Under the pieces are notes generated by a model. The model made no database searches, had not been told where the DNA came from, and worked only from the letters and a program-made list of their open reading frames with translations. This document shows positions 21,237 through 33,214 of a stretch of DNA of 64,000 nucleotides, one piece after another; within the stretch, counting starts at the first letter, position 1, and every line of letters starts with the position of its first letter. The position numbers were made by a program, and so were the translations under genes. The stretch comes from Toxonevra muliebris (lineage: Eukaryota; Arthropoda; Insecta; Diptera; Pallopteridae), in the NCBI GenBank assembly GCA_963691655.1, contig OY829326.1:84685235-84749234 (forward strand), written 5' to 3'.

Positions 21237-22620
21237 ACACATAATTAAATAATTATGGAGGTCTTCATGTGCTTTAGGTAATGAATCTTAAATCATTCCA
21301 TTCTGCTTTAATTTCAAGTATTCGCAAAGTGTCTCTAAGTCTTTATAGTTAGCTGATCAAATTTTGAATAAATTGTCGTATAAAGACTTAATCGCAGAAT
21401 TTATATCATACTATCTGGGCAAGGTAGCTTCGGTAGTCTGTGTTTTTCAGTCCCAGAAAACAATAGCAACAAAATAACATGCAATAAGTATACATACGAT
21501 ACAATGTTTCGATTTTTCGTAATAATTAAAAGATGAAAATTTCTTGAATGCAGCTTTGTTATTTTCCTTTTTTTTTACACTGATAACAACAACAAACAAA
21601 ACAGTTCCTATTAGTGTAGCATGCAAAAAGAAGAAAAAACGGAACCCCTATATTGTGAAATCTCACAAAACTACAAGAAACTTAAACTTGTCTATGGCGT
21701 CTCATCTATCGGAGGCCGCTAAAACCAATGGAGGCCATTCAAATTATGGAACTTTAATTTTCAAAATTTTTTCTAAAATTTTTAAATAATTTTGTAAACA
21801 CGTTTTCTTTATTTACCGTTTTACACATATTGTTCTGTTTTTGGGTTTTCTTAGTTTACAATAATGAATTAAATAAAACAGCATAAAAAAAAAATTTTGA
21901 ATTTGTACTATTACGTTAGAAAATTGTACGTAAACTGATGTGAGTATGTGTAGGTGTTGACTTGAATTTCAGTCTATAAGTATTATTTTATCTGAGATAC
22001 CCAATGCAATTAGTTTCATTTATCTAATTATGACTTAACTAGTGTTTTTGGCGCTTTACATCAGTTTCGTAGCAGGTGTTTAGCATCTGTTCCAACCAGT
22101 TTAAAGAAAACTGCTTCAATTTTATTCAAATATTACAGTACTTTAGGTTTCATAGAAAAATCGTAAAATGGATAGCCATAGGTTCGCTAGTTATACGGGC
22201 CCAAATTTTCAGCTTTCTGCTATGGGCGGTGCAAAAAATGCAAATAACTCATCATAGCTAAACAAGCGGAAGAACCTATTCACCGAAAGTTTCTAAAATT
22301 CAATAAAACAAATAGGATGGAAGATCCATCTTATGTGGACCGATTGAAAAAATATGTTACTGAATTCTCTTTAAGACATATTTAGTATTTCATAATTATT
22401 GTAAATATATTTTATTAAAATGCAAATATTATATCATTTAGGAATAAATCCTTGTATTTTTAGATTAACTTTGAAAGAATTGGCTTAACCGATTTTAAAT
22501 CTGATAACCTACTGGTCAAGCTCTTTAAATCGTAGCACGTCTGGATCTTCTGGAATACAATTGTAGTTACACTAATAAATGTATAGATAGCCAACAGCCC
22601 CTGAAGACTCAATTTTTCCG
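21237..22620. other. Intron sequence, no gene
   Basis: AT-rich ALG11 intron. An 81-codon + strand ORF at 21544 and a 61-codon one at 22076 show no recognisable motif. Confidence 0.5.
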
Positions 22621-22653
22621 ACTTCAAATGCATATTGTGAGAGAACTAGAGGT

Positions 22654-22770
22654 AATGGAGAAAAACTATGTACGCATACGCGTACAACCGTTGGAAAATC
22701 TCGGGCTTAAGGCACATTAATAAATTTCAACAAACTCAATCGAAAATTCTTCAAATTATCTCAGAAGCTC
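22654..22770 (+). pseudogene. Short jockey-like RT C-terminal fragment
   Basis: RWKISGLRHINKFQQTQSKI followed by LQIISEAP resembles the jockey-clade pattern W-G-x-A...I-x-K-I-Q-x-x-Q-S-K-x-L-R-x-I-x-x-A-P. The match breaks off at about 22770, where a LINE in the other orientation begins. Confidence 0.45.
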
Positions 22771-22774
22771 CTGA

Positions 22775-23585
22775 AAAATCAAAATTATTATATTTAGAAA
22801 TCGTATTAAATTCAAGTAAAGCCCTAGTAATTAGTGCCTTAACCCTTATAAATTTAAACGGAACATCTAACCCAATTTGGCGAAGTAAGATAGGGCACTC
22901 AATATTTCCTCAAAGTGTGTCATAAATAAACATAAGTGATTGAATCATCCTTCTATTTTCAAGAGTTTTTAAATTAATGAGTTGACAACGAGCAATGTAT
23001 GGAGGAATTGGATCAACAAAACGTAAAGATTGAAGGGCAAAGTGAAGAAGCTTCTTTTGTACTCTTTCAACACGAGTTGAATGAACATTATAGTATGGAC
23101 TCCAAATTAATGAGGCGTACTCAAGCCTAGGCCGAACCAGGGAGGTATATCCTTTGCATATCGATGCACGAAAGATAGAAGTTAGTATGGTTTCGGTATA
23201 ATAAAATTAATATGATTAGTAAAAGTAAATCCTGAATCGGATAGAACACCTAAGTCTTGAGTTTTATCTACCAACTTAAGAACGATATTTCCAATATGAA
23301 ATGATGAAGAAAAGAGATTAAGAGTCTTAAAGAATCTAAGATAAAAGAATTTTTTTTTTTAGATTTAATGTTAACCCATTATTCTTACACCAATGAACAA
23401 GATTATTTATTTTAGATTGGATTAATAAAGAAACTGCCATATAGCGAATTCTGCAGAACACTTTTAAGACATCAGCATACAATAATTAATTCGAATGGTG
23501 AAAACCAGCACAGTTATCATTAATGAAAAGTAAGAATAATAACGAACCAAGGATGCTACCTTGAGGAACACTAGAAGAACCTAGA
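22775..23585 (-). pseudogene. Non-LTR retrotransposon RT fragment
   Basis: Leftwards from 23585 it shows SSSVPQGSILGSLLFLLFIN, then LLYADVLKVF where the catalytic YADD has become YADV. Then come NNGLTLNLKK, TQDLGVLSDSGFTFTNHI, RPRLEYASLIWSPYYNVHST and RVERVQKKLLHFALQSLRF. These are RT palm and thumb in LINE order, but in three frames with stops. The catalytic substitution alone would inactivate it. The group is jockey/CR1-like. Confidence 0.82.
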
Positions 23586-24307
23586 AAGTGACATGATTTC
23601 ACATTTTGTGGCGTATATGGGTGGAAACTCTGAATCTTCAAAAGTTATAAACATGACGATTACACAGATCGATAGAGCTTGAAAAGTTATTTTAAATGTC
23701 AATCTTACAGCTTTTTTTTTTTCAATTTGTGATGTATGGCAGTATAATTCCAGGGCAACGATAATTTTTTTTTTAATTTCGATGAGGAACATTGAATTAA
23801 TCATTTAAAATTTAATTTTTAATTAAATTTATTTCAATTGGATATGTGTGCTATTAATCAATTCAAATTTGTTTTTCAATTTCTTCACAGCATTTTTTTT
23901 GTTTTAAACTGCCCAACAGTTCTTAATAGGGTTCAGATCTGGTCTGTTTCCAATTCCAATTCAACGTTTCTATGCCAACTTTTTCTAGATATTGTTTCAC
24001 CCTTTTTCAAGAAAATCATAAACATTATTAAATTATTTCGTTATTTATTTGATTGAATAAAGATTTCCGGTTTTAAAAACTAGCATACTTACACTGTTTG
24101 CCTAGGCATGTTGCAGATTTGTTTTAAAAAGATTTGAATAAATTATACTTGATTTCCAAAATATATGGGCTGTTAAATTTTCGTGCATATTTTTGTCTTC
24201 AGTGATTATCATAAAAAGGTCGGTAGAAAATATTAGTTTATAAGGTATTTATTGACTCTAAGACATTCTTGTATTTATACGAATTTTTAATATCAAGTTT
24301 ATTTCAG
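23586..24307. other. Intron sequence up to ALG11 exon B
   Basis: AT-rich, no gene seen. It ends in the acceptor TTTATTTCAG (24298-24307). Confidence 0.6.
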
Positions 24308-24984
24308 ATTTACTGTTGGGTTGGACGATGTTCGGAAACTATAATGGTGAATTCCACATGGACTGAGAATCATATTATTGATTTGTGGGATGTACCTTTT
24401 AAGACTCATCGAGTATATCCACCCTGCGAAGTTAGCCACCTAAAAGCTCTTTCGCGTAGTGACGAATGTGAAAAAATCATAATTTTATCTGTTAGCCAGT
24501 TCCGCCCTGAGAAGGATCATCCTTTACAGTTGCAAGCCATGTACGAATTAAGAACTCTACTGAGACATAATGAAGAATTGTGGAATAAAATACGTCTATT
24601 TATTGTTGGCTCCTGTCGAAATGACGAAGACTATGAACGTTTAAAAAATATGCAAGATTTAGCCAAGCACCTGTCATTGGAAAATTCAGTTGAGTTCAGA
24701 GTGAACGTTCCCTATAACGAACTACTACAAATGTATAAATCAGCAAAAATAGGAATTCATACTATGTGGAACGAGCATTTTGGCATCGGAATAGTTGAAT
24801 GCATGGCAGCTGGCATAATAATGATTGCCCATCGATCTGGTGGTCCTCTATTAGATATTATTGAAACATCTGAAGGCAGCCAAAATGGATATTTGGCCGT
24901 TGATGCTATTGAATATGCAAACTGTATATTAAATATAATATTCAATTCCGAAGAAGAAAATAATGCGATACGTAATGCTGCGAT
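24308..24984 (+). CDS. ALG11: ALG11, exon B (catalytic GT4 domain)
   Basis: This exon supplies the C-terminal GT-B lobe that binds GDP-mannose. It opens in phase 0 with IYCWVGRCSETIMVNSTWT. It contains SVSQFRPEKDHPLQLQAM, the sugar-nucleotide loop, and NEHFGIGIVECMAAG, whose E...E (24773 and 24797) form the GT4 EX7E signature. SGGPLLDI follows. The exon ends after AT of a split codon before GTAAGT (24985). Exon C begins with the G that completes ATG, so the phase fits. No internal stop or frameshift is seen, so the gene is likely functional despite its crowded introns. Confidence 0.97.
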
Positions 24985-26073
24985 GTAAGTACAATGAAAC
25001 AAAACACGTATCATTTTTATAGATTAAAAATTGAGGACTATTTGTAAATATTTATTTGCGTCAATACCCCTGTGTAACAAGAAATTTGACAATGGAATCG
25101 TTTAGTGATTCTACATAGATTTGGATCCGCTGAATGCGGATCTGTATACGTTTTCGCCCAACACGTTCAGTTTTTGGGATTTTGTTAAGCAACCTTAACC
25201 GAACGTAGTACAAACATTTCTTATGATCAGGAGGAGGTTTCTGAAATGAGGGAAATCGGTGAAGTGGGCGTGGTACCTCCCATATAAATTAAATTTTCAG
25301 AGGGCATGGTGTCTTCCATACAAATTTCGTTCCCACAAAGTGATATCAAAGGAAATATTGCGTCGTAGGTACGGCCACTAGGGCGTACCAATTTTTTTTT
25401 TAAAGTGTCCTGACAGAAAATTCTATATTCTAACCTGATCAACTTTGCTGAAGAAAGTATGGTAAAAAAATGGATCCTATCCCTCTCTAGAATAATTGTT
25501 TTGTCGAAAAATTGCCACGCCCCCCAAATATAAGTAACATCTTCAAAGAATAATAATAAATAAAAAGGAAATATTTGTACAAATCAACTAGATTTGGTAA
25601 AGAGTTATATATATAGAGAGTTTATCTACTATTGGAGACAGAGGCGCACATTGGAAAAAATATAGGTAAGGGTAGGGTTTTTCGAAAGTTACGGAAAAAC
25701 AAGTTTCTGAAGTCAATTAACCCTAAGGCTTCGTCACCAGGGTCATCCAAAGTTGAGCTTCTAAAACCATTTTTTATTTTTCTCATTCTATGTTGTTAAA
25801 ATAACTGATTTCAATTGAAAGTGGAATCTTTATTTTGCATTGGAATTTAATCAAAACTTACATTCATGATGAGAATACTTAAGAAAAGCAGTCAACGTAT
25901 AAATTTTTCAGCAAAACTTATTTGAGTAGATACCTTTTTTGATTCTACTGGTTTCCTCGAAATATTCCGCATCTGATAACTAGGAGTTTTTATCTAATAT
26001 ACGATACCAAATTTATCTGCGACAAGCTGCGACAACTTGAAATTTATCTAGTTGAAGCAGAGAACTCAAATAT
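24985..26073. other. Intron B, degenerate repeat sequence
   Basis: It begins with donor GTAAGT. 25200-25500 holds a worn repeat (GTGGGCGTGGTACCTCCCAT at 25264). There is no gene. Confidence 0.5.
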
Positions 26074-27352
26074 TGGGAGTATGAATGTATAACTCGTAAT
26101 TGTGACTAACTTCATATCTATCATACGCGCCATTTTTTTTGACATTGACAGCTATTTCGAAGAGCGCCAAAAATATTACAAGAACTGATCTGTCAAATAA
26201 TTTTCATAATTTTACAAAAGTGTTTTACTATAGCTGAAAATGTCGAATTTCGTGCCAACAAAACAACATTTGCGGGAAGTTTTAATTTGCTTCTTCCATT
26301 TAAAGAAACACGCAGCTGAAGCACATCGTTTACTCACCGAAGCTTATCCTGACTGTGCTATAGACGTTAAAATGTGTCAGGTGTGGTATGCCCGTTTCAA
26401 AAGTGGTGATTTTGATGTTGAAGATAGGGAACGTTCAGGCGGCCCGAAAAAGTTCGAAGATGAAGAATTGAAGGCATTACTCGAAGAAGATTCATGTCAA
26501 ACGCAACAAGAACTTGCAGAATCTTTAGGAGTTGATCAATCAACCATTTCTAAACGATTAAAAGCATTGGGAATGATTCAAAAGCAAGAAAATTGTGTGC
26601 CGTACGAATTGAAGCCGAGAGACGTCGAACGATGATTTTTCACATGTGAACTGCTGATTGAACGACAGAAAAGAAATTATTTTCTGCATCGTATTGTGAC
26701 TGGCGATGAAAAGTGGATACGTTACGATAACCCAAAGCGTAAAAAATCATGGGGACCGCCCGGATATGCATCAACATCAACGGCAAAGCCGAACATCCAT
26801 GGATCCAAGCTCATGCTGTGTAGTTGGTGGGATATGAAAGGTGTCGTGTATTATGAGCTGTTGAAACCGAATGAAACGATCACTGGCGACCGCTACCGAC
26901 TACAATTGATGCGTTTGAGCCGAGCATTAAAGGATAAGAGGCCAGAATATGAGAATAGACACGACGAAGTTATTCTTCAGCACGACAATGCTCGGCCGCA
27001 TGTTGCAAGGCAAGTAAAAACATACTTGGAAACGCTGAAATGGGAAGTGCTACCCCACCCGCCGTATTCTCCAGACATTGCTTCTTCTGATTACCACTTG
27101 TTCCGATCGATGACACATGGCCTGGCTGAACAGCACTTCCGTTCTTTCGAAGAACTCAAAAAATGGGTCGATTCGTGGATAGCCTCAAAAGATGAGGAGT
27201 TCTTTCGACGCGGAATCCGTATGCTACCAGAAAGATGGGAAAAGGTTGTGGCTGACGATGAAAAATACTTTAAAGAATAAATTTATAATCAGTTTTTCAC
27301 AATAAATGTCCAAATTACGAAAAAATACGAGTTTATACATTCATACTCCCAA
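26074..27352 (+). mobile_element. mariner element, copy 2 (1279 bp)
   Basis: Inverted ends TTGGGAGTATGAATGTAT... and the complement, with TA duplications at 26072-26073 and 27353-27354. The left end lacks one A that copy 1 has. It is the most complete of the two copies and sits in ALG11 intron B in the sense direction. Confidence 0.96.
26240..27280 (+). pseudogene. mariner transposase with a single internal stop
   Basis: The 347-codon frame from ATG 26240 to TAA 27280 has the length usual for mariner. The N-terminal helix-turn-helix part includes HLREVLICFFHLKKHAAEAH and DQSTISKRLKALG. The catalytic triad is TGDEKW, ILQHDNARPH and YSPDIASSDYHLF with 34 residues between the last two aspartates (DD34D). 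The only break is TGA at 26633-26635 after DVER, shared with copy 1. The usual proline before the last aspartate is serine here (SSD), unlike copy 1. The transposase would cut and paste the element at TA sites. This copy needs an external source. Confidence 0.95.
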
Positions 27353-27376
27353 TATGTAAAATAAATTCAAAAATCG

Positions 27377-29222
27377 TTTGTTTACATGTTATCGTAGCAG
27401 CGATATATGAAATTTAACATGTACAAAAGAATTAACACCGCATCTCATGTTAAAATCTGATTGTAGCAGAAAACCGAAGCAAAGAATAAGAAGAAGAGTC
27501 GTTTTCCCTATAGTATACGAAGATAAGCCATCACAGCAATTTCAAAGTGAACATTGAGAGAAAAATTAACATTGCACTTCATATGAAGTGTAGATTTTCA
27601 TTTTATATATTTTTATTTCATTTATTAATATTCAATACAATAAATGCATTCACCTCATAATATGAGGTGTAGAATTTTATATTATATTTTTTTATTTCAA
27701 TTATCAATATTCATTTAATATTTATTTTTTTTTTTATATTTGTAGTTAATAATAATAAAAATAATAAAACATAAGAAATAAATACAAAAATTTCTTGTTT
27801 ACATGTTATCGCAGCAGCGATATATGAAATTTAACATGTGCCAAAGCATTAACATTGCACCTCATGTTAAAATAAGAAGAAGAGTTTTGTGTTCTTGTTG
27901 ACTCGAATAAATCATTACAGCGATTTTGAAATTAACATTTTGAGAAAATTTAACATGCACCTCATATGAGGTGCAATGAGAAATCGTATGGGCCAAAGCA
28001 TTTAACATTTTTTTGTAAGAACTAACACTGCATCTCATGTTAAAAATTTAAATAAAAAACAATTTTAATATACCACTAAAAAGTATAAAATAATTTCTTC
28101 TTGACCCATACATATTTATAACACCATACAGATTCATAAACCCATACAGATTATCTTGAAAATATATAATTATGAATTTTAGTTGGTCTGAAAATTTTTG
28201 CATGATTTAAAACGAAAAGCGTGGGACGCTTATGGATAGAGGTAAAATTGGTAGCGACTTAAGCGAGCCACGTTTTTTGTTTTAAATCATGCAAATATTT
28301 TCAGTGTACTGAAAAAATTACGATCGTATCGAAAAACCCATCACTAATGTATACACATATATATTCATATAAAGCAATGATTTTTACAACGATGAATACA
28401 ATGCTTTGGTGTGTTTCGTTCCTTTGAAGAAAGAGTGTAGATTGTAAAGAGGTCGCTATTCGCTCTTGTTGAAATTGGAACAAAGAAACGTAGAAACTAG
28501 CAACGAGGTGCAATACCGATGGTTTGACAGCGACGGTTGTCGACACATCCAGCGGACAAAAATGTATGAATGGATGAGTTTGACGTGTTCGATAAAACAA
28601 ATATTTTAGATTTCTTTTGGCAAATAACATTCAACATTTACAGTGTTTATATATTCTTTATATACTAATATGTAAATGTTTGGTTGCGGTTTTGCATATT
28701 TCATATAACTTACTTTGGAATATTTTTCTACTGATTTCATGAAATCAAAATGCGAAGAAATTGTTATTACTATTTTCAACATTTTACCTAAATATTTGTA
28801 AATAAGTATATGGAGCTAAAATTTTGAAATATTTTAGTTGAATATATTTAGCTAAAATGTTGGAACTTTTCTTATTTTATATTTTATGAACTTTTAAATA
28901 AATTATCCTCCTTGTACATTTTTTTACATTCACAACAACAAATCTTCTTACTATGATATTTGGCAAATGCCTTTTTTTCATTTCTGTTACAAAATGTAGA
29001 ACCACAACGAGGTGCAATGTTAAAACGATTGAAAACGTTAAATTTGAAATTCTGTAATGGCTTATTTTCGTCAACTATCGGGAAAACAACATAAACACAT
29101 CTCTTCTTCTTATTCTTTGCTTTTGTTTTTTGTTACAATCAGATTTTAACATGAGAGGCAGTATTAATTCTCTTATACATGCTAAATTTCATATATCGCT
29201 GCTACGATACCATGTAAACAAA
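27377..29222. repeat. Foldback-type repeat cluster with palindromic motifs
   Basis: The ~155-bp segment at 27377-27535 (TTTACATGTTATCGTAGCAG..., ...AAGAATAAGAAGAAGAG) is repeated inverted at 29055-29222 and directly, in part, at 27789-27893. In between are palindromes: GCACTTCATATGAAGTG near 27576, CACCTCATAATATGAGGTG near 27650 and GCACCTCATATGAGGTGC near 27958. There is no coding sequence. Confidence 0.8.
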
Positions 29223-29541
29223 CAATTAAGTAAGACAAAGATTTGTTGGTATGAATGTAACAAAATGTTCAAGGAGGATAATTTATTTATAAGTATATGA
29301 AATATAAAATATGAAAAGTTTCAACATTTTAGCTAAATATATTCACCTAAAATATTTCAACATTTTACCTAAATATACCTTTTTACATGCATTTAGGTAA
29401 AATGTTGAAAATAGTAATAACAATTCATGAAATCAGTAGAAAAAGATTCAAAAGTACTTATATGAAATATGCAATACATTTTTGTCAGCTGGATGTGTCG
29501 ACAACCGTCGCTGTCAAACCATCGGTATTGCACCTCGTTGC
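28500..29541. repeat. Large inverted repeat (arms ~435 and ~290 bp)
   Basis: Left arm 28500-28935 (from GCAACGAGGTGCAATACCGA to CTCCTTGTACA) is matched in reverse by 29251-29541 (AAGGAGGATAATTTATTTA ... CGGTATTGCACCTCGTTGC). The right arm has lost about 120 bp. The spacer contains one arm of the 27377 repeat. A third, direct relative is at about 33950-34175. The 3.7-kb transposon at 29544 inserted at the end of the right arm. Confidence 0.85.
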
Positions 29542-29679
29542 TGCCCAACGGGAAAAAAAAGCACTCCAAAAGGCCTTTCGGAGTGCTGACAAGTCAGCTG
29601 TAGGCGCTTCCTCTCCGTATGACACGCCATTACGTTTTTAACATTGCATGTCATTGGAAAAAAGCACTCCGTTTACCCT

Positions 29680-29950
29680 CCTTTTGGAGTGCTTTGAAAG
29701 GCCTCCCGTGAGATCTTTGCGTCAGCAGTTCGTTCGCATTTTTCCACTGCCCTGCTCTACAACATTCTTCTTCTTCTTTTCGAAATGCTTCAAAAGACCT
29801 CTCACGAGATCTTTGCGTCAGCAGTTAGTTCGCTTTTTTCTTCTGCTCTACAATATTCTTCTTCTTTCTTCTTGAAATGCTTCAAAAGACCTCTCACGAA
29901 ATCTTTGCGTCAGCAGTTCATTTGATTTTACCTCCACTCTGCTTTATAAA
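29680..29950. repeat. Three ~95-bp subterminal repeats
   Basis: AGATCTTTGCGTCAGCAGTT recurs at about 29711, 29807 and (as AAATCTTTGCG) 29899. Each is preceded by CTTCAAAAGACCTC-type text and followed by a TCTGCTCTACAATATTCTTC-type stretch. Position inside the element end fits transposase-binding subterminal repeats. A hairpin AGCACTCC...GGAGTGCT lies just outside (29569-29597). Confidence 0.8.
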
Positions 29951-30149
29951 ATAAGGGTTGAACAATTTGTTTTGTTATTTGAAATTAATTTTTTAATATC
30001 ATGATAGAACTATGTTCTTAGTTAATACAAAATATTTAATAATAAAGAAAAACAAAAATTTCTATTCATATGCAAAAAAAAAAATTCTAATTTCATAAAA
30101 AAAAAAAACATAAGTATATTAAATACTACATACTGCATTATGCATTAAA

Positions 30150-30882
30150 TTATTCATCACTTGGTAATTTTTTTCGTCGGAATTCCTTTCGGTAGCATCT
30201 ATTTTTAAATAATCGAATCCCTATTTTCATTTCTGCTTCAAATTGGGTAAAACCGAAGCTTTCACTTTTAACAGCATCTGCAAATATAAAAGATATATTA
30301 CTTTAACATTAAGTATGCCTGAAATAAATAATTAGTTCTTACTGTAAATATACTTTGAAAAAAGTTTCGAGGATTTAATTGCCATTTTGTGGTGCAGACC
30401 GTCCCAATTAACCTCCATCAAGAATTCCTCTGTAAAAAAATTGTGGATAGCCTTTGATACTTCTGTTGTTCCAATTATTTCTCTTATGTATCTCATCTGC
30501 AAAACGAAAAAATTAAATACGATTATTGTTTTATACATATAAATATATTTCTGAATAAGTATACCAATTCTGTTTCTGCAAAAGTGTCGATATTTTCTTC
30601 AATTTGATTAAATTCTTTCATCGACTTTAGCGGAAAGAAGTTAAGTGTTGTTGGTTTTGGAAAAGCATGATTGGATAATTTCTCCAAATGCACAGCCATT
30701 TGCGCCATGGTTCAATTGATAGTTGATAATTGTGTCTTGATTACCTTGTTTTCGTTTTCTGAAATAAAAAATTGCTTATATTTTTCGTAAATAATAGATA
30801 TATATTTTTTTAAATTACCCAATTCTAAAAGCTTAAGTTTTATATACGAGAATTCGACACTTTGATGCTTGGGGCCAAACAT
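30150..30882 (-). pseudogene. DUF4806-like transposon gene, four exons, one stop
   Basis: Exons by splice sites and phase are 30882-30819, 30758-30565, 30496-30343 and 30277-30150 (540 nt, 180 codons). Exon 1 starts MFGPKHQSVEFSYIKLKLLE. Exons 2-3 carry NFFPLKSMKEFNQIEENI, then MRYIREIIGTTEVSKAIHNF and EEFLMEVNWDGLHHKMA. This is the FPLKxxEELxxLE...FTNELAxxxNWxG layout of DUF4806. The end is basic (FRRKKLPSDE). One in-frame TGA in exon 2 (30714-30712) precedes MAQMAVHLEKL. The function is unknown. The domain is often seen in insect transposons. Confidence 0.7.
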
Positions 30883-30930
30883 GATGAAGAGACACTGGAA
30901 AAAATATGAGAAAAAAATAATAGGAGAAAT

Positions 30931-32815
30931 TTAAGAAATACATTGATGCAAAATCGGAATAAGTACAAGGCGACTTTCCATTGGTAATGCTACAACTTTG
31001 CACAATACATCTGATATTGGAATTTTTTTAAGATTATTGTCCAAATTTGATGCTATTGTTATGCCCAAAGAAACTTTAGATTCCACAGGCTCTTTAAAAA
31101 AAATCAGCCACTTCCAGGAATTGGTGTCCAAAGAGATATACCTTCCCATCTACATGGCCAAAACCTTCTACTTTAATAGGCAATAGTGGCTTCATGTAGC
31201 ATTAGTTATTAGGCGCTACATTGCTCAAAGAAAATTGGTCACATCTATAATGTGTAGACATATTTGCTGATGTCAAGCCTTCAATTCTATGCCTACTTCT
31301 TTCTGTTACGATTGAAACCTCATATCTTTCTGTCAACCGATTATTTATCTGTTGTAAAATTTTGGTTGGTTGCCGGACATCTTTCTTTAATTTTTGGAGA
31401 TAATTTTCGAATTTATACGCTGAAAAAGTGTCAACATTTCCAAATTTCTCAACGCATTCTGGGAGATGTAAAAGATTGTAGACATTGTAGGACACCTTAT
31501 TTTCGCCATATAGCAAAGCAAAATCTAACACAAAGGCTTCTACCATCAGTTTAACACATGGCAAATTAGCCTGATAACTTTTCGGGCAAGAAAATAATCT
31601 ATACAATGCATGCAACAGCAGGAAGTGTTTATATAGTTTTTCATCTATAATATCTTTTAATATCACTATTCCAGTGTAAAGAATTATTTGTAGCCTTGAA
31701 TCTTGGAAGGTCATCGAAAGGTCTTGGTTTCCTGCACTCTTCCTGAACTCTTTAGGAATATGTTTCCGAATAGAATCAGTTTTATTATTTAAAATATTTT
31801 TATCATTATTTGTAAGCTTTCTCCCCAAATGGTGACCATTCCAAATAGCTGTTAACATTTTTTTTACCACACCCAAATCTATAAGATGCATTACATCAAG
31901 TGGGAAGTCTGACACCATGTTCACATTAATTTCTTCCAAAATATTCCTGTTTTCATAAAACCACTTTGAATGATGCAGCTTATCTGTCCGTAGTTTAAAG
32001 TCCTCGTCTGTTCTTAATGGGTGAATAGAAGTACAAAAAGTCAGTCTTCTATCTATTACTTTTGCAGTTTGTGTACATTTTGAGCACCCCTTGCTGGCTG
32101 TATGCCCTACTGTGCCGGTAATAAAAGCTCTAGCAGGAGCATCGCAAATAAACTTTTCAATTTTTAGACCCATTTTTCTACCATTTATTTCCAGCCCTAC
32201 TTCATTACATTGTTTCACTTCTTTAACAAATTCTGCTAAAAAAATGTTGACATCTTCAGGTTTTTTCTAGCCTACATAAGACCCAATCAAGAAAAGCTTC
32301 GATTGTCCATTAGACAAGCATCCCATGATTGGCCATAATTGCGTAGTGGAACTTTTAAAAAGTGGTAAGCCATCAATGCCAATGTCCAAACACAAACAAT
32401 TCACTGATTGCGGCACTGTCAGCTTTAAATTTTGTAATCTTTTTTGTATGCCGTAGTAGAAATAGTTTCCCGGTGAAACACAAAAAATTTGAATCTTATT
32501 TGGAGTTGCTTTAAACAATGTTTTTGATGAGGAAGGCACATCAACACCTGCGAGCTGGAAAATGTTTAGGATATCATCGCAAGCTTCCCTTTTGATTTGA
32601 TGTCTAACAGTCCAATTCCTAACCATTTCAAGGATTGACTGCTTTGCAATCTCTTCATTTACACTTTCATTAACATCCACTTCATTTAAAAAACTATTTT
32701 CCAGAGAAGTACTCAAACCACTTTCATCTTCTAATAATATATTATTTTCACTTATTTTTTTAGCCACAAGGCGTTTCATGTGCCGCTTACTAACGCCACA
32801 TATTTTATCACTCAT
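30931..32815 (-). pseudogene. CMC/EnSpm-like transposase relic
   Basis: One long frame starts at MSDKICGVSKRHMKRLVAKK. Recognisable parts are CLDIGIDGLPLFKSSTTQLW (first acidic residues of the catalytic core), ICDAPARAF, GCSKCTQ, DFPLDVMHLIDLGVVKKML, and NVYNLLHLPECVEKFGNVDT followed by FSAYKFENYLQKLKK. That order is typical of the Transposase_21-type proteins of animal EnSpm-like elements. Lesions are TAG at 32267-32269, TAA at 31202-31204 with the frame continuing (CYMKPLLPIKVEGFGHVDGK), and a frameshift in a T run near 31097. The end KCxVVLP...LIPILHQ reaches 30931. It would have moved the element; it is inactive now. Confidence 0.82.
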
Positions 32816-33214
32816 TGTGATATTTTTTTAATTATATTTATTTTTACCTTTTTATAACAATATTTTGACAATAAACAATTTTATCAATATTCACGAGTAC
32901 CGTTTCGTTGTAAAAAAATGCGCAACTAACTCCTACGATTATTTTTGTTTTTCGTTTGAATTTTTTTTTTTTTAGGGTGACCAATATAAAATGAAAAGTT
33001 TATTGGCTTAAAAACAATGCGTTTATTGAATATTTCGGTTTGAAAACGAAAAAAAAGTATAGTCTGGTCACCTTATGAAATTACTATGATCTTGTCGTTG
33101 TTTGATTCGGAAACGATTGCTTTTCGGCAGCAAGCGGTCGTTAAAAATACAAACACAACAAGTGCTGGCCTTTTACTCCTTAGGCGAGCTGCTGACAAAC
33201 AGGCCCGTTGGGTG

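Larger units (their letters stand above)
29544..33212 (-). mobile_element. 3.7-kb DNA transposon, 9-bp TIR CCCAACGGG, TG target duplication
   Basis: It begins CCCAACGGG (29544-29552) and ends CCCGTTGGG (33204-33212). TG occurs on both sides (29542-29543, 33213-33214). Joining the flanks gives TTGCTGGTTTCTACG, which matches the uninterrupted repeat read in reverse at about 28486-28500 (TTGCTAGTTTCTACG). Inside, on the - strand, lie a large transposase relic (32815-30931) and a spliced DUF4806-like gene (30882-30150). Transposase type suggests the CMC/EnSpm group, but the ends are not CACTR, so the family is uncertain. Confidence 0.82.

Noticed and set aside
22790..22925. C-terminal half of an 85-codon + strand ORF
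   Set aside because: From about 22790 the text is better explained as the - strand LINE tail; only the first part looks like a real + strand RT piece.
32974..33076. Small inverted repeat GGTGACCA...TGGTCACC
   Set aside because: Only about 8-9 bp of match, and it lies inside the 3.7-kb element; not enough to call a separate insertion.
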